From Cladocopium goreaui (taxonomy: Eukaryota > Sar > Dinophyceae > Suessiales > Symbiodiniaceae), in assembly GCA_947184155.2 (NCBI GenBank), contig CAMXCT020000479.1, positions 1-64,000 of the forward strand: 64,000 nt of DNA, given 5' to 3'. This document shows, piece by piece, positions 22,452 through 32,443 of the stretch. Below the pieces are notes generated by a model. That model saw only the letters and a list, made by a program, of their open reading frames with translations, was not told the origin of the DNA and made no database searches. The stretch's first letter is position 1, and every line of letters starts with the position of its first letter. Both the position numbers and the translations under genes were made by a program.

Positions 22452-22826
22452 TCACAAGCAACGGTGCTTGCACCAACTGGTTGCCTTCTTCTTTTTGGCT
22501 TGTTTCTTCTTCACTCCTTTCTTCCTGCCATTGACAAGTCCACAAGCTTGATCCCTCCCAAGCACAGACTCGTTTAAAAACGCCATTCCCACACGTGGGC
22601 CTGGCTTTCTGAAGACTTTCCAAGACAAACCAATATCCTGCAACGCAGTCCTCCAATATCCAACCGTGAGGCCACATTCACCTTGCTTGGCAGCAACAAG
22701 CTCAAATCCAGCCTGATCAGCGCAAAGGCGTTCCATGGAAAGCTGATCTGGAGTGCCCAGAGAATTTTCTAAGCCATCTTGGGACTTTTGGAAAGGCTTG
22801 TGTCGGTTCGTGTCATAGAATTTCAT
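22452..22826 (-). CDS. Open frame with Lys-rich C-terminal part, product unknown
   Basis: A 124-codon minus frame begins at an ATG (MKFYDTNRHKPFQKSQDG). It contains ADQAGFELVAAKQGECG and a basic cluster (RKKGVKKKQAKKKKA). It may be the exon upstream of 22,246-22,305, with a donor somewhere in the basic region. Nuclear or RNA-binding function could be guessed from the charge, but there is no domain evidence. Confidence 0.4.
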   Translation of the reverse strand: MKFYDTNRHKPFQKSQDGLENSLGTPDQLSMERLCADQAGFELVAAKQGECGLTVGYWRTALQDIGLSWKVFRKPGPRVGMAFLNESVLGRDQACGLVNGRKKGVKKKQAKKKKATSWCKHRCL

Positions 22827-23301
22827 ACGACAAGCGCTTCACATTCCGATTGAGATGCGAAGGTTTGCAGACTCAGCTTTTCTCTACTAGCCACCATGGG
22901 CCCAATTAGTCTTCTCCTCACAATACATGTACGAGTAAGACTTGAGACCATGAAGCAAAAGGCAATTCAGGAATGAAAGAGACTTGACAGCAACCTGACA
23001 CCGGCTTTGTCAGCGACTTTGCGACTGCTCACAATTCTGCCTGGTCGAAAATGGAGCCCTTCATGCCGTTCTGCCACTCACCGTCGAAGGCCTCACTTCG
23101 TTGCTTAGACTTGCTACCCAAGAGGGCTGAGCACCGACAGAAAAAGTAACATGATCATACATGATCCATATCTTTCTGAATCTTGGGGTGATGTGGCAGT
23201 GAACACGCTGATACTCCAAATACCACAATATTGCAGTCCCGGCACCGTTTCAAAGGGGCACTTGTAGATTTTGTGGCCTACGAATAGCTTGATCTTGGAG
23301 T

Positions 23302-23740
23302 TTAACGGGCCTTTGTATCATCGTCAGAGGCGATTGCATAGAGGCGGCCTGTTTACACACAACAAAAATGCGTTCAAAGTGCAACACATGCTTCATACTT
23401 CCTCAATGCGAGAAATTCTACTCATGCTAAGAAGTTTGATATCCTAACTACGAAGAGTGGACACACTGATAAGACAAGTCTTCAACAAACAAACCTATTG
23501 CCGCGTCTACGTGCCAGAGATCTGTCCGAAACTTGCAACCTATGTGGAGCTGCAATGCTTTCTTGTACTCAGGGCTGAGTGTAAACTTTGTAAACTGTGA
23601 CTGTGATGGCATGGTTTCCCATTTCCCTACATACTTACCATTTTATTTGAGGCATGGATAGCGCAGTTTTTGCGGTTGGCACTTCCATGAAATGTGTCCA
23701 CCTCCAGGCTTTAGCACACGCTTGAGCTCAGCGAGGGCTG
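23302..23740 (-). CDS. 3' exons of an unknown gene
   Basis: Exon 23594-23495 (after CACAG; ATA G|GTTTG) encodes FTKFTLSPEYKKALQLHIGC then KFRTDLWHVDAAI. It joins in phase 1 across a 146-nt intron to terminal exon 23348-23302 (after AAACAG), RLYAIASDDDTKAR and TAA. Upstream, a GTAAGT donor at 23,638 would end an exon containing GSANRKNCAIHASNKM, with a 44-nt intron. In the same place another frame gives AELKRVLKPGG, which resembles a methyltransferase motif but stops just before the donor; I treat that as chance. Family not recognised. Confidence 0.58.
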
Positions 23741-23899
23741 CCTTGCCAAGCAACACAAATCTGTGAAATTCTGTAAATATCTATATGTCATTATCTATCC
23801 CTGCTTTGCCAACTGCTGGGACCTTCCTACTGTTGATCATTGTCTCGTTAAGTTCCGAACTGATGTTGGCCCACCTTTTTGTGTCGCAAGATTTTAATC

Positions 23900-24022
23900 A
23901 ATGGCTGATCCAACTGCTTTTCACAGAGTCCAGCCCTTGAAAGTGACCGCCAGCTGTTGTAGCTCCGGCGAGAATGTACAGTCCAGCAATGAAGACTGGA
24001 GCCCGTTCCGTTGACACAAGCT
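23900..24022 (-). CDS. Possible exon, frame uncertain
   Basis: After ATTTGCAG, two minus frames are open for 40-55 codons (one includes LCEKQLDQPLIKILRHKK before AAG|GTGGGC). It may be an upstream exon of the 23.3-23.7 kb gene. Confidence 0.3.
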
Positions 24023-24119
24023 CTGCAAATGCATTCTCACTCAATGTCCGATTGTGTTAGGTTAGGAAAGAAACACACTTTTTACCAATCACACATGCTT
24101 ATGATTTATGTAATTTCTA

Positions 24120-24190
24120 CATATGTAGCTATATACTATCTATATATTATATATATATGTAACTCTAATTAGTTATATAGACATACGTAT
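24120..24190. repeat. Short AT-rich tract
   Basis: TATATA-rich intergenic sequence just downstream of the transporter stop codon. Confidence 0.6.
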
Positions 24191-24262
24191 GAATACGTCG
24201 AAAAGCATTTGCAGAGGCAAACATGATACCACATGAGAAAAGTCAAGAAGGTGTTCACAATT

Positions 24263-25871
24263 TCACAAGCCTACCATGACCATCTCTGCATTGCTGCCAA
24301 CTCGCTTGATATGTCCTGCGGCAAAGGTCTTTGGTGTCATCGAGCCGATTGAGCTGGAGCGGAGATTCCGAGAGGCTTCGGCATCGCCAAAGGCATCAGC
24401 GTCCTGATTGAACTCTGCGGCGATGACGGCCAAGGGAGAAGGCATCACACCTGGATCCAGATCCAATGCGAGCTCTCGCATGGAATAGGCCACCGGGATG
24501 GGAGAAGGAATTCCTTTTTGTTCCTCTGCTTGAGCCGCCATAACTTGTTGCACGGCATTTCCATAGGCATAGACAAAGACACCCACGGTCATGAAAATGA
24601 ATCCTATGACCTGGATCCAAGATGCCTGCCCTTGCCAAGGCTCTCCCACTGGGCCATATCCAAAACCACGTTGGCCCAAGCCGTAGAACAACGCCATGTC
24701 AATGAGCCAAACAAACAGTGCCTGCATATTTCTGGAGACTGCCCTGAAAACGGATCCCAAATGCTTCATCACCATCATGCCCAGGGCGTTCAACCCCCAA
24801 AGCCCAAGAAGGTAGAAGATGAGAACCAAATCCAGGGTGCTATTCCGCTGGATCATCAGCAAAGAGTCCTTGGTATTCTCAAAGACTCCACCCACGTCAC
24901 TTCCTGGGATCACGGCCAAAGTGGGCATGATGACACAGGCTGTCATGATCAAGCCATAGACACCTTCAGTGCCTGTCACCTCAAAGGGATGAAAGCCGGA
25001 CTCTCCCATGACCTTCTCTTCCAAGACGAATTGGATGCTGTTCACAACTCTGGCTAACACGCACAGAAACATGCCAAAGGCCTGTTGAGAGGCAGAGTAT
25101 TCTTGCATCCCAGTGCTCACGGTCTTGTCACGGGCAGCCATGTCTGCTGAGTATCCAACAACAAGCAAAGAAGCCAGGACTATGCCCATTCCCAGATACT
25201 GGATGCGATTGTAGCGACGTCCAAGAAAGATGTAGCTGTTCAACGCGACCATGATGATAATGGAGGACCCCAACATCTGCGCTGTGCTGTTGCTGATGTA
25301 AACAAGACCGGTGAAACTGAGGATGCTACCAACGAGATCACCCATCGCTGGAAGAAAAATCAGCGCTCTGACTTTCCATCCTCGATCTCCGACCTGCAGG
25401 GTTTGACTGGCTTTGCATCATTCAAGATCATTCAGGATCATTCATGCATACTAAAAAACGCTCATGGCCGCGAACATCAGGTATACTGTATACTTTTATA
25501 TTTCAACATTATTCAATTACATTCACATGTAGATATGTAATACGTTTACCAGCATATTCTCATTTCGCCAAACAAAATGATTCAACTGCCACTTTCTGCC
25601 AACCCAACACTGCCTCTTCAGGCAACAAAGACTCGCTTGCGGTACCATCTGCAATCTTGGGCTTTGAGAAGCTCTGCACTGCCCAATGAAGAGGAAAGGA
25701 GAGCGTCATGCCAATGAACATCAGCAGCTCCAAGAACCATGGCTTCTTGAAAAAGTGCGCTGGATAAGCAGGATCTCCCACATCTTTGATTTGGTACGCA
25801 AACTTGTTTGTGACGCCTCCAAGAGTGATCACGGCCAGGAATGACAGAACGAGGGCAGTTTTGTTCACCAT
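24263..25871 (-). CDS. SLC35F6-like: SLC35F6-type transporter (DMT superfamily)
   Basis: Exon 1 is 25871-25593 (ATG in GCCATGG context, 93 codons, ends AAA|GTGGCA); exon 2 is 25393-24263 (after CCTGCAG, 376 codons, TGA). The 199-nt intron is phase 0. The 469-residue product shows about ten hydrophobic helices. It matches the SLC35F6/C2orf18 family across its length: early TLGGVTNKFA, then LIFLPAMGDLVGS, FLGRRYNRIQYLGM, VLEEK near residue 205 and TGTEGVYGL. SLC35F6 proteins are endomembrane members of the drug/metabolite transporter superfamily whose substrate is not settled. The C terminus has an extra tail of roughly 100 residues, rich in Ser and acidic residues, that is longer than in the human protein. 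A GTAGGC just before the stop could be a donor, so an alternative 3' end is possible. Confidence 0.93.
25394..25592 (-). other. Phase-0 GT-AG intron of the transporter gene
   Basis: It starts GTGGCAGTTG and ends CCTGCAG, 199 nt. It contains AT-rich sequence and stops in all frames, and the joined peptide (LGWQK|VGDRGWKVRALIF) restores family similarity. Confidence 0.85.
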
Positions 25872-25916
25872 GGCACGTGGCAACACAGCAACCGCTCGGC
25901 ACTGGTGCGCCCTCGG

Positions 25917-26144
25917 TCAATGTGCCGAAGGGATCCGAAGGGCCCCTTTTGAGCTTCGTTGCTTGACGCAGAACCATGGTTGCACATGGTCACATATGGT
26001 TGCAAATTTCGGCTTGAGGTTTGGTGTTTCAAGCTGTGCCCGGGATTTTCCGCAAAACTGGTCTGAAACCAAAGCCAAAACCTGCTCAGTGGCCTCCTGT
26101 CTGGAGCCCAATCGCTGAATAGCACCATCGGCTAAGAGTGCCAT
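25917..26144 (-). CDS. Exon-like ORF upstream of the transporter
   Basis: The 5' half of this 75-codon minus frame is strongly protein-like (ALLADGAIQRLGSRQEATEQ then VLALVSDQFCGKSR). The 3' half is less so and ends 46 nt before the transporter ATG. It could be the last exon of a tandemly arranged upstream gene; tight tandem spacing is known in dinoflagellates. Family not recognised. Confidence 0.45.
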   Translation of the reverse strand: MALLADGAIQRLGSRQEATEQVLALVSDQFCGKSRAQLETPNLKPKFATICDHVQPWFCVKQRSSKGALRIPSAH

Positions 26145-26269
26145 GTCCTGGTTGCAGAAGCATTTGCTGCTCCACCAACAGATTACTCTTGAAAATTGCA
26201 GTAGGTTTATTGATGTTTATTGATATAACAAACGTTTGAAGACGATCTGTTTGAAAATGCAAAGATATG

Positions 26270-26572
26270 CAAAGATTCAAGCTTATTTCTTCAGCAGCAT
26301 TTGCCCAAGTTCGACTTTTTTCGTACCAACAATGGCAAAGCATCTGGCTGGGGCCTGTGAACTGTCAGGGCCCAGGTACAGGCTTTCACTGGACTAATTG
26401 TGTGTCCACTATCTCTCATGAACTAGGATTCGACTTTCATCTTGACGCCCAAAGCTTGATGAAGCGGAAACTGAGGCTTGTGACCACGCTGGACTTGTCA
26501 ATTTGCCACCTCTCAAGTGCGTTGGGGGCAATGGGAAGAAGCCTTCGGTATGAGCAGAAAGGAGATTGAACA
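26270..26572. CDS. Strand-ambiguous exon-like region
   Basis: A plus frame ends SICHLSSALGAMGRSLRYEQ and a stop at 26,569. A minus frame reads RRLLPIAPNALERWQIDK over the same bases. One is probably coding, but I cannot decide which. Confidence 0.3.
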
Positions 26573-26631
26573 AAGCAAACACAAACAAAAGCAAACAGGC
26601 CCCAGAATGAATCAAATATATTCAAAAGCAA

Positions 26632-26994
26632 TCACATTATCACTACATCCATGCAGCAATAGCAAGAGATGTGCTCAATGAATTTTTCGGTTGCGCGGGT
26701 ATCCTGCAAGACCTTGATGGACGTTTTAAACATCTTCCAGCGCCTATCTGATGGATTCATCCAGCCCTGAAACCGCGGCTTAGCACCCTGTGCATTTGCC
26801 TCACAGGTAGTGGTGAGATGTGGTGAGATGTGGTGAGATGTGGTGAAGCCACTGCAATGGTCATCCAAGGCACACACCACAATCTCCATGGTTTTTGCTG
26901 CCGATGATATGGCGGAAACACAGTTGTCTTCCCAAGCGTCTCTTTGGAACGCCAGGGTTTGCAGCACTTGCTCATTAAGCAAACTATGTGGCAA
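26632..26994 (-). CDS. Single-exon ORF of 120 codons, product unknown
   Basis: Even codon use from LLNEQVLQTLAFQRDAWEDN through EIVVCALDDHCSGF and MFKTSIKVLQDTRATEKFIE to a TGA. An internal TGGTGAGATG decamer is repeated three times (26,812-26,846) and encodes a His/Ser/Thr-rich insertion. The repeat sits inside the frame without breaking it. The 5' end may be an exon boundary rather than a start codon. Family not recognised. Confidence 0.52.
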   Translation of the reverse strand: MPHSLLNEQVLQTLAFQRDAWEDNCVSAISSAAKTMEIVVCALDDHCSGFTTSHHISPHLTTTCEANAQGAKPRFQGWMNPSDRRWKMFKTSIKVLQDTRATEKFIEHISCYCCMDVVIM

Positions 26995-27251
26995 ACGGAC
27001 TCATTAGTAATTATATAATATTGATAATTAATGATAATTAATTATATATTAGTGTATACTGTATGTAATCATCCTTTTACAGTATTCCAACAGCTTCAAA
27101 CATTTCAAAGCCATGGATTCAAACAGTGTCCAGCTACTTCAAATCAGAATACATCGCCTGGGCCTCGGTCCGGTGAGGATCCTTGTGGAACTCATGAGAT
27201 TTGGGAGAAAAACCAATCCTTCAGAGCGGATGCTGGCCAAATTCATCTGCA

Positions 27252-27526
27252 TTATAAAATCAATTCTTCTAATTTGGCTAGAAACACTCTCCGAACACCC
27301 AAATCAACAAAGGCTGTGACGCATGGCTTTCCAACGGAGACCTCAAGGGAACCTGCCAGATGATTCTCTTCAAGCTTTGCCACATCTCGGGCTGCAAAAA
27401 GATCTTTTGAGTAGAATACGGCATATGTATTGCATTTCCACCCTTGCAACTGCTGGTCATCAAGTTGTTCACAAGGGCATCAATCCACCAGGGAAGGAAT
27501 ACGCCGGTAAAACCACAAAAAATCAT
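27252..27526 (-). CDS. Possible complete two-exon gene, 74 residues
   Basis: Exon 1, 27526-27442, starts at an ATG directly after an upstream in-frame stop and has no AG acceptor nearby. It encodes MIFCGFTGVFLPWWIDALVN and ends phase 1 at AAGG|GTGGAA. Exon 2, 27391-27252, follows a pyrimidine-rich CTTTTTGCAG and supplies the two missing bases, then LEENHLAGSLEVSVGKPCVT and RRVFLAKLEELIL before TAA. The intron would be only 50 nt. The hydrophobic N terminus could be a signal or anchor. Family not recognised. Confidence 0.5.
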
Positions 27527-27559
27527 CAGTTATTGATCACAACGTATAGCAATAAAGTC

Positions 27560-27690
27560 AAGTGCCTGCTCCTTGCTCGAGTACCAATTTCCAGCCTGGC
27601 CGTTGGAATATCGGCTTCTCTGACTGTGACAGGTCATGATCATACCTCGGCGGATTCTTCTAAGGCATCTACCCAATAGATATGTTGCTC
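27560..27690 (-). CDS. Possible short exons, minus strand
   Basis: HIYWVDALEESAE ends at GAG|GTATGA and SEKPIFQRPGWKLVLEQGAG begins after CCTGTCACAG. If both boundaries were right the intron would be only 22 nt, so at least one is probably wrong. Coding potential is real-looking but the structure is unresolved. Confidence 0.3.
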
Positions 27691-28658
27691 TTGTCGCGGT
27701 TGCAGACCTTTGGCGTGCAAGCAATCTTGGAGCTTGAGTTGAGTGTATCTGTTTTTTTTATATGTTTCCTACAGAAGAAAATCCCAACTGCATTTCTTCT
27801 CAGCTGCACTGGGATACGCTAATACCATCTACTACTAGTCAGTTCTGGTCCTAGCTGGGGTCCTTGCAGCAACAAATATCTGCAGCGTACTCCTCTGGTC
27901 TTTGAAGACGCTCCTAGCAGCGACTGAATGGGTTAGGTGATGATTTCTCTGCACCTCAGCGTGATGAGATAAGGCCAATAGTTCAGTTGATGCGTAAGGA
28001 GATTTCGGAAACAAATTCAAGTCAAACATTTCCTCTGCCTTTACAAGACAAGATCCCTTTTCCTTGTCCCTTGTCCCATCAAGCGGGACTCTGTGATATT
28101 GTCAAACCTCTCTCCATCACTTGCCTCTCAATCTTTGAGGGACAAATTGATCTTGGATGATCTTGGTACCTCATTCGATTTTCAACAAGGTAGGGCGCTG
28201 CCCGCTGCCTCTTCCTCTTTGAGGCTTTCCATTTGGCAGGGAGTTGGTAGTGCAGTCAAACTCCTTGGCATAGTCAAGGAAGAAACAAACATGACAAGGT
28301 GCAAAACCACTTGAAGACTCGTGTGCACGCCACTCCAAACAATTGATCAAAGGTTGCCACAAAGGAAGAGTGGCTACGGACTGGGTTTTCGAAGTTTGTC
28401 ACGCCCACCAGAAGACAATATTATGGATACATTTGCATTGATCAAGCATCAAGCTCTTGCACAACACGATCACAATTTCAATTATTTTCCTGACACAATT
28501 CCATCGTAATTTCCAATGCGCTCGCCCATTTTGGCTTGGTCGCCAGCACTATGTTTACATGCAAACAAATCTTGCAAGAAAGGCAAGATAAAGGAGACGC
28601 CAAGAAAGGAAACATTAGCAAACAACATTAACATAACCGACATATACCGACATAACCT

Positions 28659-29045
28659 TCAGACTCCATCACATACTGTACATCCCGGGAAGTCCATGCC
28701 CAATGTTCTGAGCACCCACGCGTGGAGCAGCTGCTTTGATTCACAAAGTTTGGATCGGTGCACCGTGCAAAGATGGTCAGAAGCCTGTGCCGAAATCTTA
28801 AGATCAAGCTGTGAAAACACAAACACTTGGAACATTTGGTCACGAAACAGTGTGATGCCCGTCAAGCTTAAAGATCCCGGGACGTTAAATCTATCCATGC
28901 CCCAAACATCCAAAACCAGTGTGCAATCCCGTATAATCCGGCATGTAACCGTATGTAGTACGTGTATTAACATATACAGATTACTTTGTCCCATGAAGCT
29001 TGGCAGTATAAGCCCAGCCACTGCCCACTTTTCACCTGGGAACAT
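28659..29045 (-). CDS. Exon-like ORF, product unknown, strand not certain
   Basis: The 128-codon minus frame contains GLILPSFMGQSNLYMLIHVL and DQMFQVFVFSQLDLKISAQA. A 189-codon plus frame (28,516-29,085) overlaps it. The minus frame has the more natural hydrophobic pattern; splice sites were not fixed. Confidence 0.38.
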   Translation of the reverse strand: MFPGEKWAVAGLILPSFMGQSNLYMLIHVLHTVTCRIIRDCTLVLDVWGMDRFNVPGSLSLTGITLFRDQMFQVFVFSQLDLKISAQASDHLCTVHRSKLCESKQLLHAWVLRTLGMDFPGCTVCDGV

Positions 29046-29143
29046 AGTTGAGGACCGGGCTTGTCAGTCCTGTCGAAGCGCTTAGTGTTGTGAACCGAGA
29101 AGAACATCAGCGGAACTCCATCAGGGTACCACCTGTCACACGC

Positions 29144-29434
29144 TCAAAAAACATCAGACTGATGTGCATCCATGCATTGACATGCATTGACATGCATTGA
29201 CATGCATTGACATGCATTGACAACATCCTGAGTCAGCATGAATGCCCTTGTACTTCCTACAAAACTAGGAAAAGACTGCTCCAAGTGGAGGGCGGACCTT
29301 GGATCTGCATAGATCTTCTTGGTGATCCAAAACCTGCCCACAAAACCCACAAAATCCACAGTCAATTCTTTGGGCTCAAAATGCGGTTGTGACATCGAGT
29401 GACATCGAGTGACTGGGACCAAATTGAACGACAC
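29144..29434 (-). CDS. Exon-like ORF with decamer repeat
   Basis: The minus frame reads FEPKELTVDFVGFVGRFWIT then RSALHLEQSFPSFVGSTRAF. It runs into five exact copies of CATGCATTGA (29,171-29,220) encoding Cys/Gln/Met repeats. The repeat-free part looks coding; the exon probably ends near the repeat. Confidence 0.45.
   Translation of the reverse strand: MSFNLVPVTRCHSMSQPHFEPKELTVDFVGFVGRFWITKKIYADPRSALHLEQSFPSFVGSTRAFMLTQDVVNACQCMSMHVNACQCMDAHQSDVF
29171..29220. repeat. Five exact copies of CATGCATTGA
   Basis: A perfect 10-bp tandem repeat, inside or next to an exon-like frame. Confidence 0.97.
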
Positions 29435-30297
29435 AACATTCAGCCCATCCCACTTTTTCGATGACTTTTTCGATGACTTTTTGGATGACTTTTATATTGT
29501 TTTTATATTGTTTTTATATTGTCTTGATATGTTTTGATGATCAAACCCCACCTTGTGAGGTATGTGTCTGGCCTGAAGAATGGCTGGTGTCACCATCAAC
29601 AACGGCGCCAGGGATTGCTGGCTTGCCAAATCAGACAGCACGAACAACACATTGCATTGCTGACAAACTGGAACAATGAAACGAATCCAGGCTTTCTTTG
29701 GATCTGTTCATGGAGGATGACCACAGCAAAAAATCTCAATGTGAGAGAGCTATGGCAGCTATGACCCATCGACATGAGGCTTCCACTCCAAGTCAAATTT
29801 GCACCAGGCCTCATTTTCCGAACAGAGTTGCCAGCCAGGTTTTACGTTTAAGCAGCTTCGTCTTTTCCAGGAATGCATGCAGAATGTTACAAAGTTCAGT
29901 GCTTTGCCTTCGAGTCTTCAGGCTTTTCCATGCCAGTTTACTTGCTGTGCATTCTCCTCCGTGTCAGTCAGTACAGGGCCTGCTACCTTCATCACAACTC
30001 AGGACTTGAGACTTCTTTGAATTGCTCCAACGGCTGAAATGCTTTTTGAGAATTTAGCATAAATCCAATGACATTTCTAGCGAACTTTCCAGTTCCATAT
30101 TCAGATTGGGCTACCGCGCTTTTGTGGCGTTGGCCATCCACAACTCCACATTCAGCATATCCTCATCCTCGTGAGGTACACTAGTTGCATATGTTTGATT
30201 CATTAGCCTTTCACAATAGATACTGTACTAGTTCATAGAGTCACATTGAGTCATATTCAGTTTGACATTGCAGTAAACATCAGTAAACACCAAGACG

Positions 30298-30505
30298 TCA
30301 ACGCCAGAGAACTGCAAAACCTCTTGGCCCCTTGGACCTTGCCCCATCATTTTCGAGCTGCAACTTCACACTCCACAATCCAAACAACTTAGCATGCAGA
30401 AATACACAAATCAACACACTCCACAAAACTCTATGCTCCTCCATCATCCAATTTTTCAGCTTGACCTTTGTGACTCTTTGTGCCTGCAATTCTCTGCACA
30501 GAATC
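30298..30505 (-). CDS. Exon-like ORF, product unknown
   Basis: The open frame after TTCTGTGCAG reads ELQAQRVTKVKLKNWMMEEH then VLICVFLHAKLFGLWSVKL and ends at a stop. It is basic then hydrophobic. Joining it to the 30,651 exon at its GTATCA donor would create a stop codon, so it is either spliced differently or belongs to another transcript. Confidence 0.42.
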
Positions 30506-30517
30506 AAAAAGGTCAAG

Positions 30518-31058
30518 TCAGGCTAATTCAGGAGTGTTCCTACTGTTGTGATACCATGGGTTTGCAGCCAACACCACTCTCTGCAGGATCGAAGCAGTTG
30601 ACTGAACTTGGATCACTGCCTGCGTACCGGCTTTCAGCATCTCCACCACATCTATAGGCACCAGGTTGGACCTTCAATGCAGCAGGAATCACTTTCTTCG
30701 ATGGGCACTTCTAAAGTGATGAAGTGCTTCCCTTGACTTGTACCCGGTACCCTCTTCATGCAAAGCGTTGGTTGGGGAGATCAGAAGTTGAAGAACCTCG
30801 TTTTTTGTCATTTTTCTTTCAGGCTGGGCAACTGACTGAGCAGTGTTCAAAACCTTCTGCCATACCTTTTATACTCGCAGGTTGATAAGGGTTCCCATAA
30901 TGGGTGAGGCTGAGCTGAGTGACGAACAACCCCCAAGTCCTCACAGACGCGACGAAGTCTGGCGCCAGTGCCACCTCCATGAGATCTTTTGGTGGAACCA
31001 TGACACGGCCAAGGGTGGCCGGGCCAGAAAAACTGAAAAAGGTGACCCAACGTGCATG
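30518..31058 (-). CDS. Two linked exons of an unknown protein
   Basis: Exon 31058-30866 (64 codons plus one base) begins after CATCCACAG and ends AAAG|GTATGG. It encodes FSGPATLGRVMVPPKDLMEV and THYGNPYQPASIK. A 214-nt GT-AG intron leads to exon 30651-30518, whose first two bases complete an Asp codon, then VVEMLKAGTQAVIQVQSTAS. This either ends at a donor after 30,555 (CATG|GTATCA) or continues to TGA at 30,518 (NPWYHNSRNTPELA). The phase match is strong support. Similar coding sequence upstream at 32,444-32,680 may be the same gene, with the C/G-tract element in the intervening intron. Family not recognised. Confidence 0.65.
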
Positions 31059-31386
31059 CTGTGGATGAACCAAACGGAATTAGGATGTTGCAACGTCCTA
31101 AAATCCCCCCCCCTTTAAGGGGGGGGTTAAAAACTGAAATATTTCACTTTGGGAGGGGGGTCACCCCCCCCCCACACCTAGAAATATTTCAGCTAAAAAA
31201 TTCTGGTTTATAATGGTCTCTCCAGGGCCTGGTTGAATTCAAGGCTGAACGTCAAGCTCTGAAGGCTGTTTGACAAGTTCACTCTGTTATTTATTTTCTT
31301 GGAAACTGGCAGTTGCCATTTACATCCATTTACCTAGTTGTGTGGTTTGCGCGTGGGCCCTACCCGCGTAATGACTAAAAAGGTAT

Positions 31387-31622
31387 GGCAATGGATTTTT
31401 TTTGGGGGGGACCCTGCTAGAACTGTAAAATACCATGGTTTTGCAACTACCCCCCCCTCAAAAATTTCGCTGTTGTAATTATTTATTTACCGCAGGGGTA
31501 GGAAACAAGAAGGGGCTCCTCCAGAGCATTGGCAATGGTTTTTTTTGGGGGGGGGACCCTGCTAGAACTGTAAAATACCATGGTTTTGCAACTACCCCCC
31601 CCTCAAAAATTTCACCGTTGTA
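31387..31622. repeat. Direct repeat of about 90 bp inside the C/G element
   Basis: The segment with GGGGACCCTGCTAGAACTGT, AAATACCATGGTTTTGCAAC and TACCCCCCCCTCAAAAATTT occurs at 31,387-31,475 and again at 31,530-31,622 with few differences. Confidence 0.9.
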
Positions 31623-31627
31623 TTTTT

Positions 31628-31722
31628 TTGTAAGTATGTTTGTGCCAATATTATATATACACATACATTATGTGTATTTAAGTACATGAATGTGTATATA
31701 TATATGTATATATATATATATG

Positions 31723-31755
<33 letters not shown>

Positions 31756-31775
31756 GAATGTATGTATGTATGTTC
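31628..31775. repeat. TA/TATG microsatellite
   Basis: Alternating TATA with TATGTATG at its end; non-coding. Confidence 0.9.
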
Positions 31776-32443
31776 AAAATGAAAGGGTGTGCCATACCAT
31801 CTCTGGGCTAAAATGTTGCATCCGGAGGACCCCCCCACATCTTTTGGAAGCCCCAAAAACATGTGGGGGGGTATATTTCATGTGGTCAGGTGAAATATTT
31901 CTCAGAAATTTCTTGCCTTACCCCCCCCAAAATATTCCAGGGTTAAAGGGGGGGGGATGTCCTAAATCAAATTGAAGCTGATGCTGCAACCAAGTTGCAA
32001 GATATCGCTTCAGAAGTAAATTCCCCAAGAACAACAGTGCCCAATACGTCCAGGTAGGATGTGCGTGGCACCACCTGAGCAAACCACCCTTTCTTTTTGC
32101 TACAGCTTGCTTAGCATGGCATAGGTCATGAGGCGGGGTTCAAAGCCGTGAGCAGGTTTGGGCACTCTGGTCCTTGGGCTGTTGGTGGTTTAGAGAGGAG
32201 ACAAAGAGTGAATCAAGATTTCGATTGATTTGACTGTTTACTCCAATGGGGGTTAGTGTGGCAAGAAACTCATCCGGGATATAGTGTTTGCACGGATACT
32301 ACTGCTGCATGCACATTCTTTTATTCTGCACGAACTGCAACAAGTAGTCATGAATGACATCAGTGCAGTTTCTGCTATTGAAGGGACAAACTCTATCCTC
32401 AATTTTGAGGCAAGAAAGTGTCACGGACGACTGTTTTGGGTAT

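Larger units (their letters stand above)
31095..31967. mobile_element. Element bounded by inverted C/G tracts
   Basis: The left end ACGTCCTAAAATCCCCCCCC, followed by a TTTAA and G-run hairpin, is mirrored at the right end by TTAAAGGGGGGGG and ATGTCCTAAAT. Inside are further C and G runs, a directly repeated segment (31,387-31,475 and 31,530-31,622) and an AT microsatellite. Foldback or MITE-like nature is inferred; there is no coding capacity. Confidence 0.6.

Noticed and set aside
23641..23755. Methyltransferase-like motif AELKRVLKPGG
   Set aside because: The frame stops before a strong GTAAGT donor and lacks the hydrophobic strand expected after the motif; another frame joins in phase to the next exon.
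28531..28550. CCCATTTTGGCTTGG similar to part of the dinoflagellate spliced leader
   Set aside because: Match is too short and interrupted to be a relic leader.
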